Made by a program: the position numbers and the translations under genes. The notes beneath the pieces are model-generated. The model worked only from the letters and a program-made list of their open reading frames with translations, was not told where the DNA came from and did not search any database. Shown in pieces: positions 25,299 to 36,399 of a stretch of DNA of 64,000 nucleotides (positions within the stretch are counted from its first letter, which is position 1; each line of letters starts with the position of its first letter). This stretch comes from Megaleporinus macrocephalus (taxonomy: Eukaryota; Chordata; Actinopteri; Characiformes; Anostomidae), in assembly GCA_021613375.1 (NCBI GenBank), contig CM038726.1, positions 12,718,253 through 12,782,252 on the forward strand, written 5' to 3'.

Positions 25299-25340
25299 AA
25301 TAATAATAATAATAATAAGTATTATTATTATTATTATAAT
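25299..25340. repeat. (TAA)n/(TTA)n palindromic microsatellite
   Basis: About six TAA units run directly into about six TTA units, giving a self-complementary tract that can form a hairpin. Confidence 0.85.
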
Positions 25341-25724
25341 TATGATATGCTTACCAGGGGATACATTACCCAATGACATTTAGATGATATCCAATGCCAT
25401 GATATGCTCTGGCCCCATCCCAGTTCACTGTGGCACCAACAGCAGGTTATGGCCTCTGAACTACTGGTTGTCAGACTACACAGTGGGTTTTGTAAACACT
25501 TGTTCTACATTCAAAGGCAAGCTTTGTGTTTTGTAACAAAACGGTATCCACTCTTAGTCAAAGGATGCCGCTCTCATTTCTGGTAACGTAGTACATCGTT
25601 TTGGCCATCAGTGTACGACAGTCAGCCACTGACAAAGCAGAGCCACGACCAGGCAGCAAACAGATTTGCTAAACTGACCATCTGCTAGCTGCCTTGGGTT
25701 GCCGCTCAACTGAAACTGTATCTG

Positions 25725-25830
25725 TTCTCAAACCAGATGATATAGAGTGGATGTCAAGTAACTTCCTACTTAACTCAGACATAACAGAGGTTTTTCTTCT
25801 TGGAACTTATGCTGGTAGAAACAAACAATC
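25725..25830 (+). mobile_element. LINE reverse-transcriptase C-terminal fragment
   Basis: From 25730 the plus strand reads KPDDI followed by EWMSSNFLLNSDITEVFLLG, close to the WM..NFL.LN.DKTEVLL.G block that lies after the catalytic YADD region in L2/Rex-type non-LTR retrotransposons. The preceding 300 bp may be a decayed part of the same element but does not read clearly. It is a short dead fragment; the clade is a guess. Confidence 0.65.
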
Positions 25831-26049
25831 TAAATGACTTCTAAACACTTTCCAGTTTCATCAGATATATCTGTTAAAACCTTGGTTTCATATTTCATCT
25901 TGTGGAAATGTTGTTATGGAGTGGTCAATGGAGGTGACGACAAGTGCAGAGGACATTTGTGTTTCAGCTGAATACATTCAATGTTAATTTCCTTTGCAGG
26001 GAGTGTGAAGTTTTCAGGGACACACAAACAAACAAACAAATAAACAAAA

Positions 26050-26740
26050 AAACTTCCATTCATTCTTGTGATTTATTTTGTCCAGCTCACTGACAAAGTA
26101 TGCACAATCCAGCAAAGCAGTTTTAAAAACCACATGTAGGATAGTAAAAGAGTCCAAGAGTCCCCACTTCAGAGTTCCAGGCAAAACCTACAGTGCTTTC
26201 ACAATGGGACCCGTGTTTTTCTAAAAAGTTCCACCATTGACTCATCAGAATAATATCCCAAAAGTCTTTAGGGTCATCTAGATGTTTTTTTGGCAAACAG
26301 GAAATGAGACTTTGTGTTCTTTCTAGTCAGCAGTGGTTTGGGCCATGCGGCTCTCCCATGGATGCCATTTTCGCCAAGTGTCTTTCTTATTTTGGAATTG
26401 TGTACACTGACCTTAACTGAGGCAAGTGAGGCATGCAGTTCTTAAGATGTTTGTCTAGGTTTTATTTGTGATTTCCCGGATAAGTCATAGATGCTAAACC
26501 ACTACTCATACCGTGTGGTCTGATGCTTATCCACCTTCTGGACTAGTGTGACCCAGTAACTTTCTGCTGTCCATTGCTGTGCAGAAACTGACCCTCCTGA
26601 TGAAACTGGTCGCTCCACAGACTCAAAATCTTTAATTGCAGGCATTGTGTCACCTGCCTCACAATACACTAAGTTCTACCAAAAAGACTCCAGGAGTAGA
26701 GGAATGTAAAACAAGGTTTAACCTTCGATAGGGTGTACAA
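26050..26740 (-). mobile_element. Degenerate Tc1-like element with transposase remnant
   Basis: On the minus strand 26234-26340 reads KPLLTRKN....FLFAKK followed by DDPKDFW, matching the KPLL.KKN...R..FA..H.DDP.DFW block ahead of the first catalytic aspartate in fish Tc1-like transposases. Plus-strand CACTGACCTTAACTGAGGCAAGTGAGGC (26407-26434) also matches that family at DNA level. Ends are not recognisable and the frame is destroyed. Confidence 0.7.
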
Positions 26741-27289
26741 TGGGAAGGTTAGTTACTGTAGAACATGAAGAACAGTCTTTGGCATTAGCCCCGTCCTAGG
26801 TCCAGGTTTTTAAGCGTGCAGACTCTCGCAGATCCTGCTGGATATGGACAGCAGGGGCGAAGCTGCCTCTCAGGATGGCAAGACTCAACTGGTGGTGGTG
26901 GGGAGGAGGTGGGAGCACGTAGAAACGTCATCACCTAAAGGCAGCAAAGAACGAGCGTGAGTTGAATCCTTTGGCAGCCTGCGATTGGTTGGACTAATGG
27001 ATGAGAGAGTGACGTAGCATTGGAGTCTTCCTGGCAGAACTTTCGCTAAAGCTTTCATATCTCTTCTTATTCATTCATGACAGGCTTGTGGCAGAAGTAA
27101 TTCATGGATTTAACTCTTGACTTACTGTGATATGTTTCTAATACTAGTCACTGGTTGTCACTAGTAACTGATTATTATAGATTTATTTTTCTTTCTTGCT
27201 CTGATCAGCTTCTAAGAGTAGTCACTGGTTATCTTGGGTTACTCTAAATCTTTCTGTCCAATGACAGGCTGGTTTATTTTTTTAAATTT
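26741..27289. other. Intergenic DNA, no gene seen
   Basis: The patch 26800-26990 is GC-richer, with GGTGGTGGTGGGGAGGAGGTGGGAG (26889-26913). CTAATACTAGTCACTGG and AGAGTAGTCACTGG are near repeats 80 bp apart (27137 and 27217). No gene or clear transposon. Confidence 0.45.
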
Positions 27290-27456
27290 AGTATTGTATA
27301 TCAATTAACCTGAACCACACTAAGCATGTTTGGAATTATTTGGAACATCAACTGTATGCCAGGCCTTCTTGTTCAAAATCAGTAGCTGATCTTACAAACG
27401 CTCTTTTCCCAGTATGGTGGAAGGGAGGTGCAACTCTATACTACTGCCCCGATATT
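27290..27456 (+). mobile_element. Tc1-like transposase C-terminal fragment
   Basis: Reads HVWNYLEHQLYARPSCSKS, then VADLTNALF on the plus strand, corresponding to the segment after the catalytic glutamate in Tc1-like transposases (H.W..LE..L.ARP......VADLTNAL), and then GGATLYY, equivalent to the family's terminal GG.T.YY. Frame slips separate the parts. It is a dead 3' fragment. Confidence 0.75.
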
Positions 27457-27860
27457 GAAATTTGGTAAGCAGTAAGTGGAGCTGATAAAATGGACAATGA
27501 GCGCAGATACAAGGAGGTGGTTTTAAGGTTATGGCTAATTGTTATTTGATGTTGAAAAATAAATAATAAACTTTTCAGTGGAAACCAAATAAATGAATGG
27601 TTGCTTTTCAATACAGCTAATGTAAAGGGCATTTTTAAACAGTATAAAAATTTGATGTTTATGATATGAGAGTGGCGATACATATTTGATAGAAATCTGC
27701 CCACTGAAACAACACCCTTCTCGACATCGTCCGCCATCTCAGTGCACTGCTGTAGTCGAAAGGGGTCAATATCAACATATTAGTGAGCTTTGAGTGACCT
27801 GCAGACAGTAGCAATGAGACAGGATCAGCAAGTCAGCAGCACCCCCACCCACCCACTCAC
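27457..27860. other. Intergenic DNA, no gene seen
   Basis: A 98-codon minus-strand frame (27441-27737) shows no recognisable domain and partly overlaps the transposon fragment. Confidence 0.5.
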
Positions 27861-27884
27861 CCACACACACACACACACACACAC
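27861..27884. repeat. (CA)n microsatellite
   Basis: Short CA tract following a CCCA-rich leader. Confidence 0.9.
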
Positions 27885-28070
27885 GAGCGGGCCCCTTGCA
27901 TAATCTAATCAAGTGCGATGGCTAGCTCGATTAATAAAGCCAGCTATTGACTTCTAATTGGCGCCGCTCGGCTCTGCTAATTTCCTGGGACAAAATTACA
28001 ATAATGCAGTTGGCTTGATGGAGTACTTATAGGCAGCTCCCAGGAGAGACAGCTAGATGTGGTGGGGGAA
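27885..28070. promoter_or_regulatory. Strong candidate conserved noncoding element
   Basis: A 170-bp repeat-free block packed with homeodomain-like words: TAATCTAATC (27901), CGATTAATAAAGCC (27929), TTCTAATTGGCGCC (27953) and CTGCTAATTTCC (27974), then GACAAAATTACAATAATGC (27989). It lies between a CA and a GA microsatellite, which makes its complexity stand out. Enhancer identity and conservation are inferred, not shown. Confidence 0.5.
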
Positions 28071-28084
28071 AACAGGGGAAGAAT

Positions 28085-28090
28085 GAGAGG

Positions 28091-28123
<33 letters not shown>
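28085..28123. repeat. (GA)n purine tract
   Basis: GA dinucleotides with few interruptions. Confidence 0.9.
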
Positions 28124-28129
28124 GATGTT

Positions 28130-28640
28130 AAACTTCGATAAGGATCTTGGCCCTGTTGTTTAATCACAGCCCATTTTCTAATCAGCTCCCTCTTGGCTTG
28201 GAGGAAATGTCATACCGCGGTATTGCTTACAGGCCACGGTCCTGAACGCGGCCGAAGGCTGCAGACTTTTCGCATCGAAAGCTGTAACACTAGCCACCTG
28301 TCTACAGCACTAATGAATTCTCTCCCAACCGTTCACCTCTGCGGCCAGGGCGAAGCGCCTCTGCTGCTGATCCTGCTCCTGCTTCTGCTTCTGCTGCTAC
28401 AGCAGCAGCCCGGATTGATCTCATTAACTGGAGAAGGTTTCACATCGACTCGCAGACACACAGAGACATGCAGGGACAGCAGCTGTACACCGAGCGAACG
28501 TCCAAGTTCATTAGGGCTCCAATCACTGCAGCATGTCTGTGCGCCCGCCGCTCTGGCTGCCTGGCGTTTCCGGACACTGGAAATGGGGATGGCAGGTCGC
28601 TATCCGAGACTGACAAGTCCATGACTATTTGATGAAGTGT
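28130..28640. promoter_or_regulatory. GC-richer island, possibly regulatory
   Basis: Balanced composition with an imperfect CTGCTN repeat (28361-28408) that gives a leucine/glutamine-rich stretch in a 143-codon plus-strand frame (28193-28624). The first 60 bp of the frame carry no Kozak-like start or splice support, and the repeat inflates its length, so it is not called as a gene. Confidence 0.3.
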
Positions 28641-28680
28641 ACATTTAAGCCCCAAAGGTCCAAAATAGGCTTGCAGTTTT

Positions 28681-28712
28681 ATTTATTTATTTGTTTGTTT
28701 GTTTATTTAAAG
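28681..28712. repeat. (TTTA/TTTG)n microsatellite
   Basis: Short tetranucleotide tract. Confidence 0.8.
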
Positions 28713-29052
28713 GGATAGTTTTGCACAAACCAGCCTGATTTTCCATGCTGTCTAATTTTCAGCCAAGGCATGTTTGGTGTTCAGAGTCTGCAGAGTCTGC
28801 TTTAGAAGGCTATGAGCAAGAAAATCCCAGACCGAACAGAAATGCATCTGCATGTATTGTTTTATATGCTTTCTAAATAAATTGTTTCATTCCAGTTAAG
28901 CCCAAAAATGATCAATATTTCAATATATTTCTTTATTTGTGTGGAAAATACTTATTAAGCTGATCATTTAACAATACTCAAACAGCACAGCTTATTATCT
29001 TACATTTGTCTTTAACTTGCTTGTGTGGTTGTTGTTATTGTATTGCATCCAG

Positions 29053-29789
29053 TCACATGCAAAAGGTTTGAACACTGCTGGTCAAATTGCACGTTTAATT
29101 TGAATATGGCACATTCTGTATGATTTCATTTCTATTTTTTTGCTCAGTGTAACATACAATGGGAAAAAGCCTCGATATGGCTGGCTCAATACCATTTTTT
29201 TCATACCTGATACCAATATTAAACTCGCAACCTTGAGGTCGATACTGATACTGATTAGTTAATACTGTCTTTTTTTCCCCTAACAACTAAGCTGTTAATA
29301 ATACATTAGTCTGGAGGCACTTAGCTTAACCCGTTTAGATAACTTCAAGCTTAAACTGTGGAACAAATATTCTACTCCCCTTAAGGAAGGACTACAGAGC
29401 TCACAGCATAGCTTTACTATAATCTTCTTTTATCATTGTATTTTTTAATTTAAACTTTGTTTGGTTTTTACATATTTCTAAATAGTCAGGACCATTAAAC
29501 TTTCAAAATAAAAATGTAAAACTTGTGTAACTTTGTATACTGGTGTAACTTTAAGAAACTTAGTTTAGCAATTATGTGATGGATGTGTAGACTATATGAT
29601 ATTGGATTATCCATTTTTGTATTAATTCCCATAAGGAGTATCATATCATTACATTCATAAAGCATACCATATTAGTGAGCCATAGTTTTTGCCCATGATT
29701 TGTTGTAATTTTTACATTATGTTAAATGCAGCAAATAAACAGTAATTGTGTTTATAAATGTGCAGAAAGATTAAAAGGGATTTCAAAAT
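29053..29789. mobile_element. Decayed Tc1/mariner-type end and anonymous repeat DNA
   Basis: ATGCAAAAGGTTTGAACACTG followed by CTGGTCAAATTGC (about 29057-29091) resembles the terminal repeat of a fish Tc1-like group (TGCAAAAGTTTG.ACACC.CTGGTCAAA). An opposite-strand counterpart, GGGGCACCCAAACTTTTGAAT, lies at about 30321-30341, so the two may bracket one decayed element of about 1.3 kb. Inside are ATACC/GATACTGATACTG-type phrases (29190-29260) also common in fish repeats. Confidence 0.45.
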
Positions 29790-29982
29790 TTCGTCACTGT
29801 CCAATGAAAAACATGCAGCTTGATTTTTGTTGATTTTGAGTTTTCTACATCAAGTGAACACGCCAATGCTCCAAAATAGCTTGGAAAAAAATTTGGTTAC
29901 ATTGACTTACATTAAAAGTAAAGTATGTTTTTGTAAAGTTGTTATTTTGGAAATAATTGTTTTTCACTGGACAGCAACGATG
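29790..29982 (+). mobile_element. MITE-like family member (copy E, both ends present)
   Basis: The left end TCGTCACTGTCCAATGAAAAA and right end TTTTTCACTGGACAGCAACGA are inverted copies of the family terminal motif. The interior contains AATGCTCCAAAATAGC and GGTTACATTGACTTACATT, shared with copies A and F in the same orientation. It appears inserted in or next to the Tc1-like sequence. Confidence 0.8.
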
Positions 29983-30345
29983 TGTGACTCCAAACAACCA
30001 CACAAGACTTGGTACTTTTGTCACCCGATGAACAGTACTTAAAGAGTTAATTATTCTGTCTATCCTTCTACCGTGAGAAGACGACTCAATGCTATGGGTC
30101 AGCAAGCATATGTAGCTGTTTAGAAGCTGTTTGAAAGAAAGTCCAGAAAGTCCAGACTTCAACGTGATGCATTTTATGCATCACGTTGAAGCATAAAATG
30201 CAGGTCGAGGTTTCTTTTAGAAAGCAAGCTTCCTGAAAAAGAATGGAAGGTGTAATGCTGCATACTATATAAAACATAGTTATAATACAAGAAAAAATCT
30301 ACCAAACCTTATTGGAGCAGGGGCACCCAAACTTTTGAATAACAT
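29983..30345 (+). mobile_element. Tc1-like transposase fragment, inverted partner of 32,780-33,140
   Basis: From 30052 the plus strand reads YPSTVRRRLNAMGQQAYVAV and then a stop at 30121. The S.VRRRL...G segment is typical of the second helix-turn-helix and linker of Tc1-like transposases. The same DNA, in reverse, occurs at 32,780-33,140, where the stop codon position is AAG instead. The fragment ends in a decayed terminal motif near 30321-30341. Confidence 0.65.
30157..30191. repeat. Perfect 16-bp inverted repeat with 3-nt loop
   Basis: CTTCAACGTGATGCAT, a TTT loop, then ATGCATCACGTTGAAG. A second overlapping inverted pair, TGCATTTTATGC (30168-30179) and GCATAAAATGCA (30191-30202), follows. 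The sister copy near 32.95 kb lacks this palindrome. Confidence 0.97.
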
Positions 30346-30710
30346 TAATACAAACCTCTTTAGTGTTCAAGGGTATGAGTTCCTCTAATTGCTTGTAAGA
30401 GAAACCATTTCCTTTCCTTCTGTCTGTCTTCCTTTCTTGTACTATGATTACAGTGTGAAGAGTCGCAGCGCCAAATGAAAGAAGGGATTATCTCACAAAT
30501 TTAGCATGCTCTGTTTGCATCTTAATCCATAAACATAATCTGGGTGGCATCACGTTGTTACTTGAGGCTGTTCACAATCCTTCAGACACAAGTATAATCC
30601 GGAGCTGACACTGATCTGTATGCCACCAAACACCTGTTCCTTCCAAAGACAATGCAGGCCATGCAACATGGCTGATAGCTTATCAGTGCTTTGAAACCTG
30701 CATATAGAAT
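30346..30710. other. Intergenic DNA, no gene seen
   Basis: Ordinary sequence; nothing that I can support. Confidence 0.5.
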
Positions 30711-30860
30711 TGCAAGCAAAAGTTTGAACAACCTCAGATGAGATGTATAGTTGATTTTCTAGGTAAAAAATAAATTAACACATAATCTACAAGGAACATA
30801 CTTAAAGAGAAAAAACACTGAATTGTCAAATTTTTAGCATTGCAAGCAGTGGAAGCAAAG
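30711..30860 (+). mobile_element. Possible Tc1/mariner end fragment
   Basis: TTGCAAGCAAAAGTTTGAACAACCTCAGATG followed by TAGTTGATTTTCTAGGTAAAAAATAAATTAACACATAATCTAC resembles the same Tc1-like terminal region as at 29057 (AGCAAAAGTTTGAACACC, then GTTGATTTTCTAAGT...AAAT.AACACAT). Only one end is visible. Confidence 0.45.
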
Positions 30861-31851
30861 CCAATCAGAATGGTCTGATATACAAAAGGTCCTTTGTATT
30901 TTATTAGACCTTAGACCTTAAATCACGGTTGGGCCTTTGAGGGAGCAAGTACACTGTTTGTACCTTGATGAATGAAATATGGACATACACATTCCTTTTC
31001 TGACAGTGTAAGAAGCAGGAGTTACAATGTCTATATGGCCTTTTATGGTGAAATAGTGTAAAAACTGTTGGGCATCTGGAAGACGTTTTCTTTGGGGACT
31101 GTTATGCCTTCCAACACCCTGTATGCACCCTTGTTTTAGGACAAAATCTTACCTTAGAACTATCGTAAAACATTTAATGTAATAACTTTCCATGAAAGGG
31201 CTTTCATAGGCATTAAACTCGACAGACTACAGCACATTGTTTCAGGCACACTGTTTTAGGCACACTTCTCTCTGTACAAATCATAATGGTGGGCAAATGT
31301 AAATGTCACAACAATACTAACTCTACCATGTTAGAGATGTCTAAATGTGAAATAAGCTGGCCTGGTTTAATATAGGCAATGGAAAAAACCCTAGTAACAC
31401 ACTACTGGCATAAAACTTATAAAAGATTTTCACCACCGCCTTAAATTCTTAAATCTCTACAAGAGCAGAGAGATCTGGATAATGACAGCAAGTTGCATAT
31501 ATCCTGTGTTAAGAGAGCTGATATTAAAAATGGGGATTTTGCGGTTTTGTTGCAGCAGATTACAAGTCTTGTCTTGGCGGATTAGCGAGGGTGGTAAGAA
31601 TACAAAAACGCAAGGTGCTTATTGTCATTCAAGGAATGAATGTTTACCCCTGCAGGATTGCCATTAAGAAGATTAGGCCTGTATCCATCTTTCGTGAATG
31701 AGAAAAATGATTAAAACAGCTTTCAAATCTGGATGATACCGGATTTTATCACTTTACAGCGTCAAAATGAATCCCAATGCCTCAAAAAATGTATGTATGT
31801 TGTGAACATATAAGAACATATATAAATATGTAAACACAGGTTTACATATTG
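30861..31851. other. Intergenic DNA, no gene seen
   Basis: AT-rich, with a small duplication of GACCTTAGACCTTA at about 30906-30920. No gene. Confidence 0.5.
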
Positions 31852-31905
<54 letters not shown>

Positions 31906-31909
31906 TATA
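31852..31909. repeat. Compound A-tract and (TA)n microsatellite
   Basis: About 32 adenines followed directly by about 26 bp of TA dinucleotides. The A-run could be the tail of an old retroposed copy, but no body is recognisable upstream. Confidence 0.95.
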
Positions 31910-32732
31910 GTTCACCCATAATACACCTAATCAAGCATTAACAGTAACATGCACACAAGGTTTGCTAGCTGAGCATGTGACTCAACACCTTCCACACACT
32001 CAATTGCGCTCTGAGACACTATCCAGGCAAACACCATCATGACAGAGTCTTCATGGAAAGAGCCCGATCTCTTCCAGTTAAACACCTGGGGGGGGGGAGA
32101 AAAGCCTCACAGGTCGACTCCCTCCATTCAGAGGCAAGCCACGACACACCGAAATGCAGCAACAGAAACTACCGCTGAACTCCGTCCAAAGGCACTCTCT
32201 CAATTAGGGTGGATGCCAGAGAAACGTCAGCCTGAGCTGGCAAAACAAAGCATGCTTGCACAGAGTAACCTAGGAAGAGGAAATGTGAGCTAATCATGTT
32301 ATTCTTGCTAGCAGAGCAGTAGTTCAGCCAACACCTGAACGTGGCTGGACACTGCTTTCGCGACTGATGCTAAATAAGGTGAGTAAAAGTACTGCGTGTG
32401 CTAATTTGAGCCTGTGCTTATTCCGAATTCCAGCCAGACTTGTCATCTAAGAACCTTGCAGTGGGTTTTTATATCATTAGCGGGTCATTTTGGAATTTTG
32501 CTAGCTCTTAATGTGCTTTGTGGAGTGGATTATGTTAGTATGGACAGGATAGTATGGGTCATTTATTACAGGTCCTAAGCAATATATTTCCCATTAAAAA
32601 TCATGCCAATGTAAATAAAATAAAAAGCCTATTCATAATGTTTCTGCACCATTTCCATACATTACACTATACTATAGTGCGCACTAGACACTACTTCTTT
32701 GAAAAATCTTTCCCTGTGGTGGTACTGATTTG
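31910..32732. other. Intergenic DNA, no gene seen
   Basis: A G-run lies at 32090-32098. The stretch 32036-32300 is more complex and carries an 84-codon frame without recognisable content. Confidence 0.45.
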
Positions 32733-33145
32733 TACAGTACTGTGCATGTGCTATGGTTATGTACTTTTTTAGGAAAAAAATGTACAATTCAATAGAAAAA
32801 TGATACAGAAGAAAATTAAATATTTTATTTTTTCTTGTATTAGAATTATGTTTTATGTAGTACATAGCATTATACATTCCTTTCTTTTTCAGGAAGCTTG
32901 CTTTTTTAAAAAAGAAACCTCTATCTGCATTTAAAACTTCTTGCCATGCAAGTACACATTCAAAGTTAAAGTCTGGGCTTTCTTTCAAACAGCTTCTTAA
33001 CAGTTACATATGCTTGCTGACCCATAGCATTGAGTCGTCTTCTCACAGTAGAAGGATAGACAGAATGATGAAAGCTCTACTGCTTATTGAATGGCAAAAG
33101 TACCAGGTCTTGCGTGGTTGTTAGGAGTCACATATTTTGAAACAC
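32733..33145 (-). mobile_element. Tc1-like transposase fragment, inverted copy of 29,983-30,310
   Basis: A possible terminal motif GTACAGTACTGTGCATGTGC lies at 32734-32753. On the minus strand the region around 33,070-33,000 gives the same S.VRRRLNAMGQQ segment seen at 30.06 kb, followed by KK where the sister copy has a stop. The two copies are about 2.9 kb apart in opposite orientation. A 108-codon minus-strand frame (32662-32988) is part of this relic, not a host gene. Confidence 0.65.
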
Positions 33146-34139
33146 CTTTAATTATTTTCTTAATTGCTATAGTTTCTTCATGTCTTTTCATTAAACTGTG
33201 TAAGTGTTATATTTAACCTCCTCAAAAATATCTCCTGAGAAATAACTTGGATATTTTTGCCATTTCAACTTAAAAAGATCCAGATTAGGGATAGTCTCAC
33301 AATATCTTCATTATAGATTGTTGTACCATGTTCCATTGTTAAATTATTTTTTGAAGTTGCACTGTGAACTTCTCTTGGTGCCCAGTTTTTTATTTGATGT
33401 TTCTACTTTAAAAGTTATAGAATATATATACTATATAACAAACATGAATATATATAAATATATATTCATATGTACATTTCCTTGGAAAGTGAAAGTATTT
33501 TTTTATCTTTAATACTTAATTAAACTACACAATTGGACCTTACTGCTGAACAACTGCTAAAAAAACTCACTGGAGTGGTATCCATTAAATGTCTTACATT
33601 ATACTTGCATACCTTCATCCACTGCAGCTGTATTTTAAGTTGACTCTATTTGCCCTGTTTTGCCTCTGTTTTAAACACAAAAGACTATAAAAAAGGTACA
33701 AATATGTGCATTTCTGTTGGGTGCAGAATGGAACATTTACATTGTTTGTGCATTGATGAACAAAGATGTATCTGTACAGTACCTTTGTTGACATTACACT
33801 AGCTTGCACTGGAATAATCAATGTGTTGTCTGTTTGATCATAACTAAGGTAACTGAAGTAAATCCCATTTGAATGTTTAGCACTAATAAACAATGTGGAC
33901 ACTTTTTAATTCCTCTTGGAAAACAAAGAGTTCAGTAAACATGTAAAGGATTAGTCTCAAAGATGAAGGAAACTGAAAGATTACATTCTTTGCCTGACAA
34001 ATATTGGTTGCATATGAGTTCAGGGAATCTGTATTTGAACTGAGCATGTCTGTTTTTTCCCCTTTATGTACCTTTCACAGTGTATTTGCAAATCCAGATT
34101 CTCTGGCAGGATTTGTATACACATAAAATGTAAGTACTT
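33146..34139. other. AT-rich intergenic DNA, no gene seen
   Basis: Includes a 12-bp-arm AT-rich hairpin at 33444-33469 (ATGAATATATAT, 2-nt loop, ATATATATTCAT). No coding evidence. Confidence 0.5.
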
Positions 34140-34450
34140 ATTTGTTAAGTGCTTGCCAGGCCGCGGCTAGTGGAGAGATCTGCCAGCACCGACAATGATA
34201 CTGGAACTGTAGCTCATGGAATTGTGTACCAAAACCTCTGATGCATGTGAACCACAATGTAAAAGCTTTGGAGCAGAGATCTGGAAATGCCTCAGCTTCA
34301 GCAGTAGGTGTCGCTCTTCCTTCCCCACAGGAGGCGCACTTTCGTCATTAGACAGAGGGTTTGGCTTCTGTTTTTTTCCCCTGGCTGCTTCAGAAACGCT
34401 TTCACACCACACATACTGCATCCTTCCCAACTGAGTTTGTCTGGGCAATC
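34140..34450. promoter_or_regulatory. Candidate insulator-like patch with two CTCF-like words
   Basis: GCAGTAGGTGTCGC (34301-34314) matches 12 of 14 positions of the CTCF core CCASYAGRKGGCRS. CCCACAGGAGGCGC (34324-34337) matches 11 of 14, in the same orientation with 9 bp between them. Binding is inferred from motif only. Open frames here overlap on both strands and are not called. Confidence 0.35.
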
Positions 34451-36399
34451 AGCATCCTATCAAATGCTGCGGTAAAGGAACATACACAATGCCCGGCACA
34501 TCACATCCATCATTTTGAGGAGGGTGCTTGAAAAGCACTACAACTACCGGTATCTCAGTGTATGGGTGTAAAGCAAGAACCAAAAGCACTCTCGCTCTAA
34601 CGTGCTGTTGCGGTGGCTGTGGCTCATGTCACAGCAGAGTGACAGCTCCCGGAGCAGAGCTGGCGATAGAGCCCCAATGGTGTCGGCTTACTGGGGCCTG
34701 AAAGTGAAAGCTTTTCACCTTGAGCGCAGCAGCACTCACCCCCCCAAGGCCTCGCTTCAGCACGCTGGGCCACAAAAGCCACAGGCCATGTATCCAGTTC
34801 AAAGTCGAACAGCAGAACAACAAGGATCGCCCTCTGCAAAACTGTAAATAACGCCACTTATCAAATATTCATGCCATCAGTCCCCCTGGCTTAATACAAG
34901 GAGGTGAAGCTAAATATTTGATCAGTGCTTATGTTATCATGCATTACACTGTATTTGCAAAAACAAGGAACAGCCAGAACTTGTGTCCAAGTTTACTTCA
35001 GGGTTTTCAGTCAACCAAGACATGGAACTGACTAGCAGTGCACTCATTGTCATCAACATCAACTGCTGAAGCCTTTTAAATAACATGTCCGAAATTATGC
35101 CACCAAGTATTGTGGTACCACCTTGGCGTACTACTACAAGACAATACAGACTATGCGTTCCAACAAACTGTTTTACTGATGTTCTTTGAATAGAATGGTA
35201 TTCAAGTCAGTGTGAAACATATTAAAGAACCACACGCCCTACAAACTGCAAACACATCAATTTCTGGATGATAATCACCTTGTGAGCATTAATTTCATTT
35301 CCAGTAAGAACAACCATAAACACAAGTTTTCCATAAACGTCCCTTTTCTATGAGAGATTCCTGAGAATCTATGGCAGGTAAAGATGCCATAGAACAGAAA
35401 ACTGTAAATACATTGTCATCGTTGAATAAGGAGAGTTTGATACACAGAGCTGACATACTATAAACCTTCATTTGCCTCTTATTCACCAGCTTCTTAGTTG
35501 GAAGTTCCATTCCACCTTAAATGCTACAGCTTGTACAGGTTACTTTTACAATATCAACCAGGCTTCTCTTAGCAAACCTAACATTGCTTATTTATAGTTT
35601 TTTTATTTTCCAGTCTGTGTCTATTTGGACTTGTCGTCTTTGTGCGATCATCGCTGTAAACCAGCGCATCAGAGCAGACCTCTGATGAATTATTCATGGG
35701 CTCACCAAAAAAGGGTACACAGCTTGTTTAATTCTGAGACCAAATCTTACGGTTACACATGGGCACATCTGGCACATCCTTACATGACCAAATTGACATA
35801 CCTTTTATGTAGACATCAGAGAAGAATTTTAAATTCTGAATAAATGCATCTTATGGCACCTTAAACTTGAGAGGAGAAAACCCAGCTTCAGTCTTGCTTC
35901 AGATCTTAAACAATCCACAGGTGTTTCTGTGCATCTATCCACTGTTAAAAGTCTATCCAAGGCAGTGAGTCAACAGACTGTGCTACCGCAGCGTTCAGAC
36001 CTCAACATTACAGAATGTGTTACTTGAATTGAGAGAAACTGACCAAGCAGCCAATGTCAAAGACTGAACTTTTAGAAAGAAATAATATTTCTTTGAAAAA
36101 CAGAAAGTCTCCTAAAATGAAATGTGTTTTAATTTGCTTTCTGCTTTCCCCCCACCACCAAACACTGAAAAGTAAGTATCTATTTGATATTGTGTGCTTT
36201 GCCCGGAAAGTGAAAAATCATATATGATCCAGTAAAGCTGCCTCATCTCTTCAGAAGTCACGCCATTATGTTCCAGCAGAAATACTGGATTGAGGAAAGC
36301 CTAGTGTTTACCAATCTTTGGGCACCTCCTGTGCACCTAATGAATACTGTGTTTTTGATAAATCTAGTGTTTATAAAAAATAAATAGAGTAAAAAATTA
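34451..36399. other. Intergenic DNA, no gene seen
   Basis: The stretch 34590-34860 is GC-richer, with frames on both strands that mirror each other, and could be a weak regulatory island. The rest is AT-rich with nothing recognisable. Confidence 0.45.

Noticed and set aside
28193..28624. 143-codon plus-strand frame with a leucine/glutamine-rich stretch
   Set aside because: Length is inflated by an imperfect CTGCTN repeat; no domain, signal sequence with a following domain, or splice structure.
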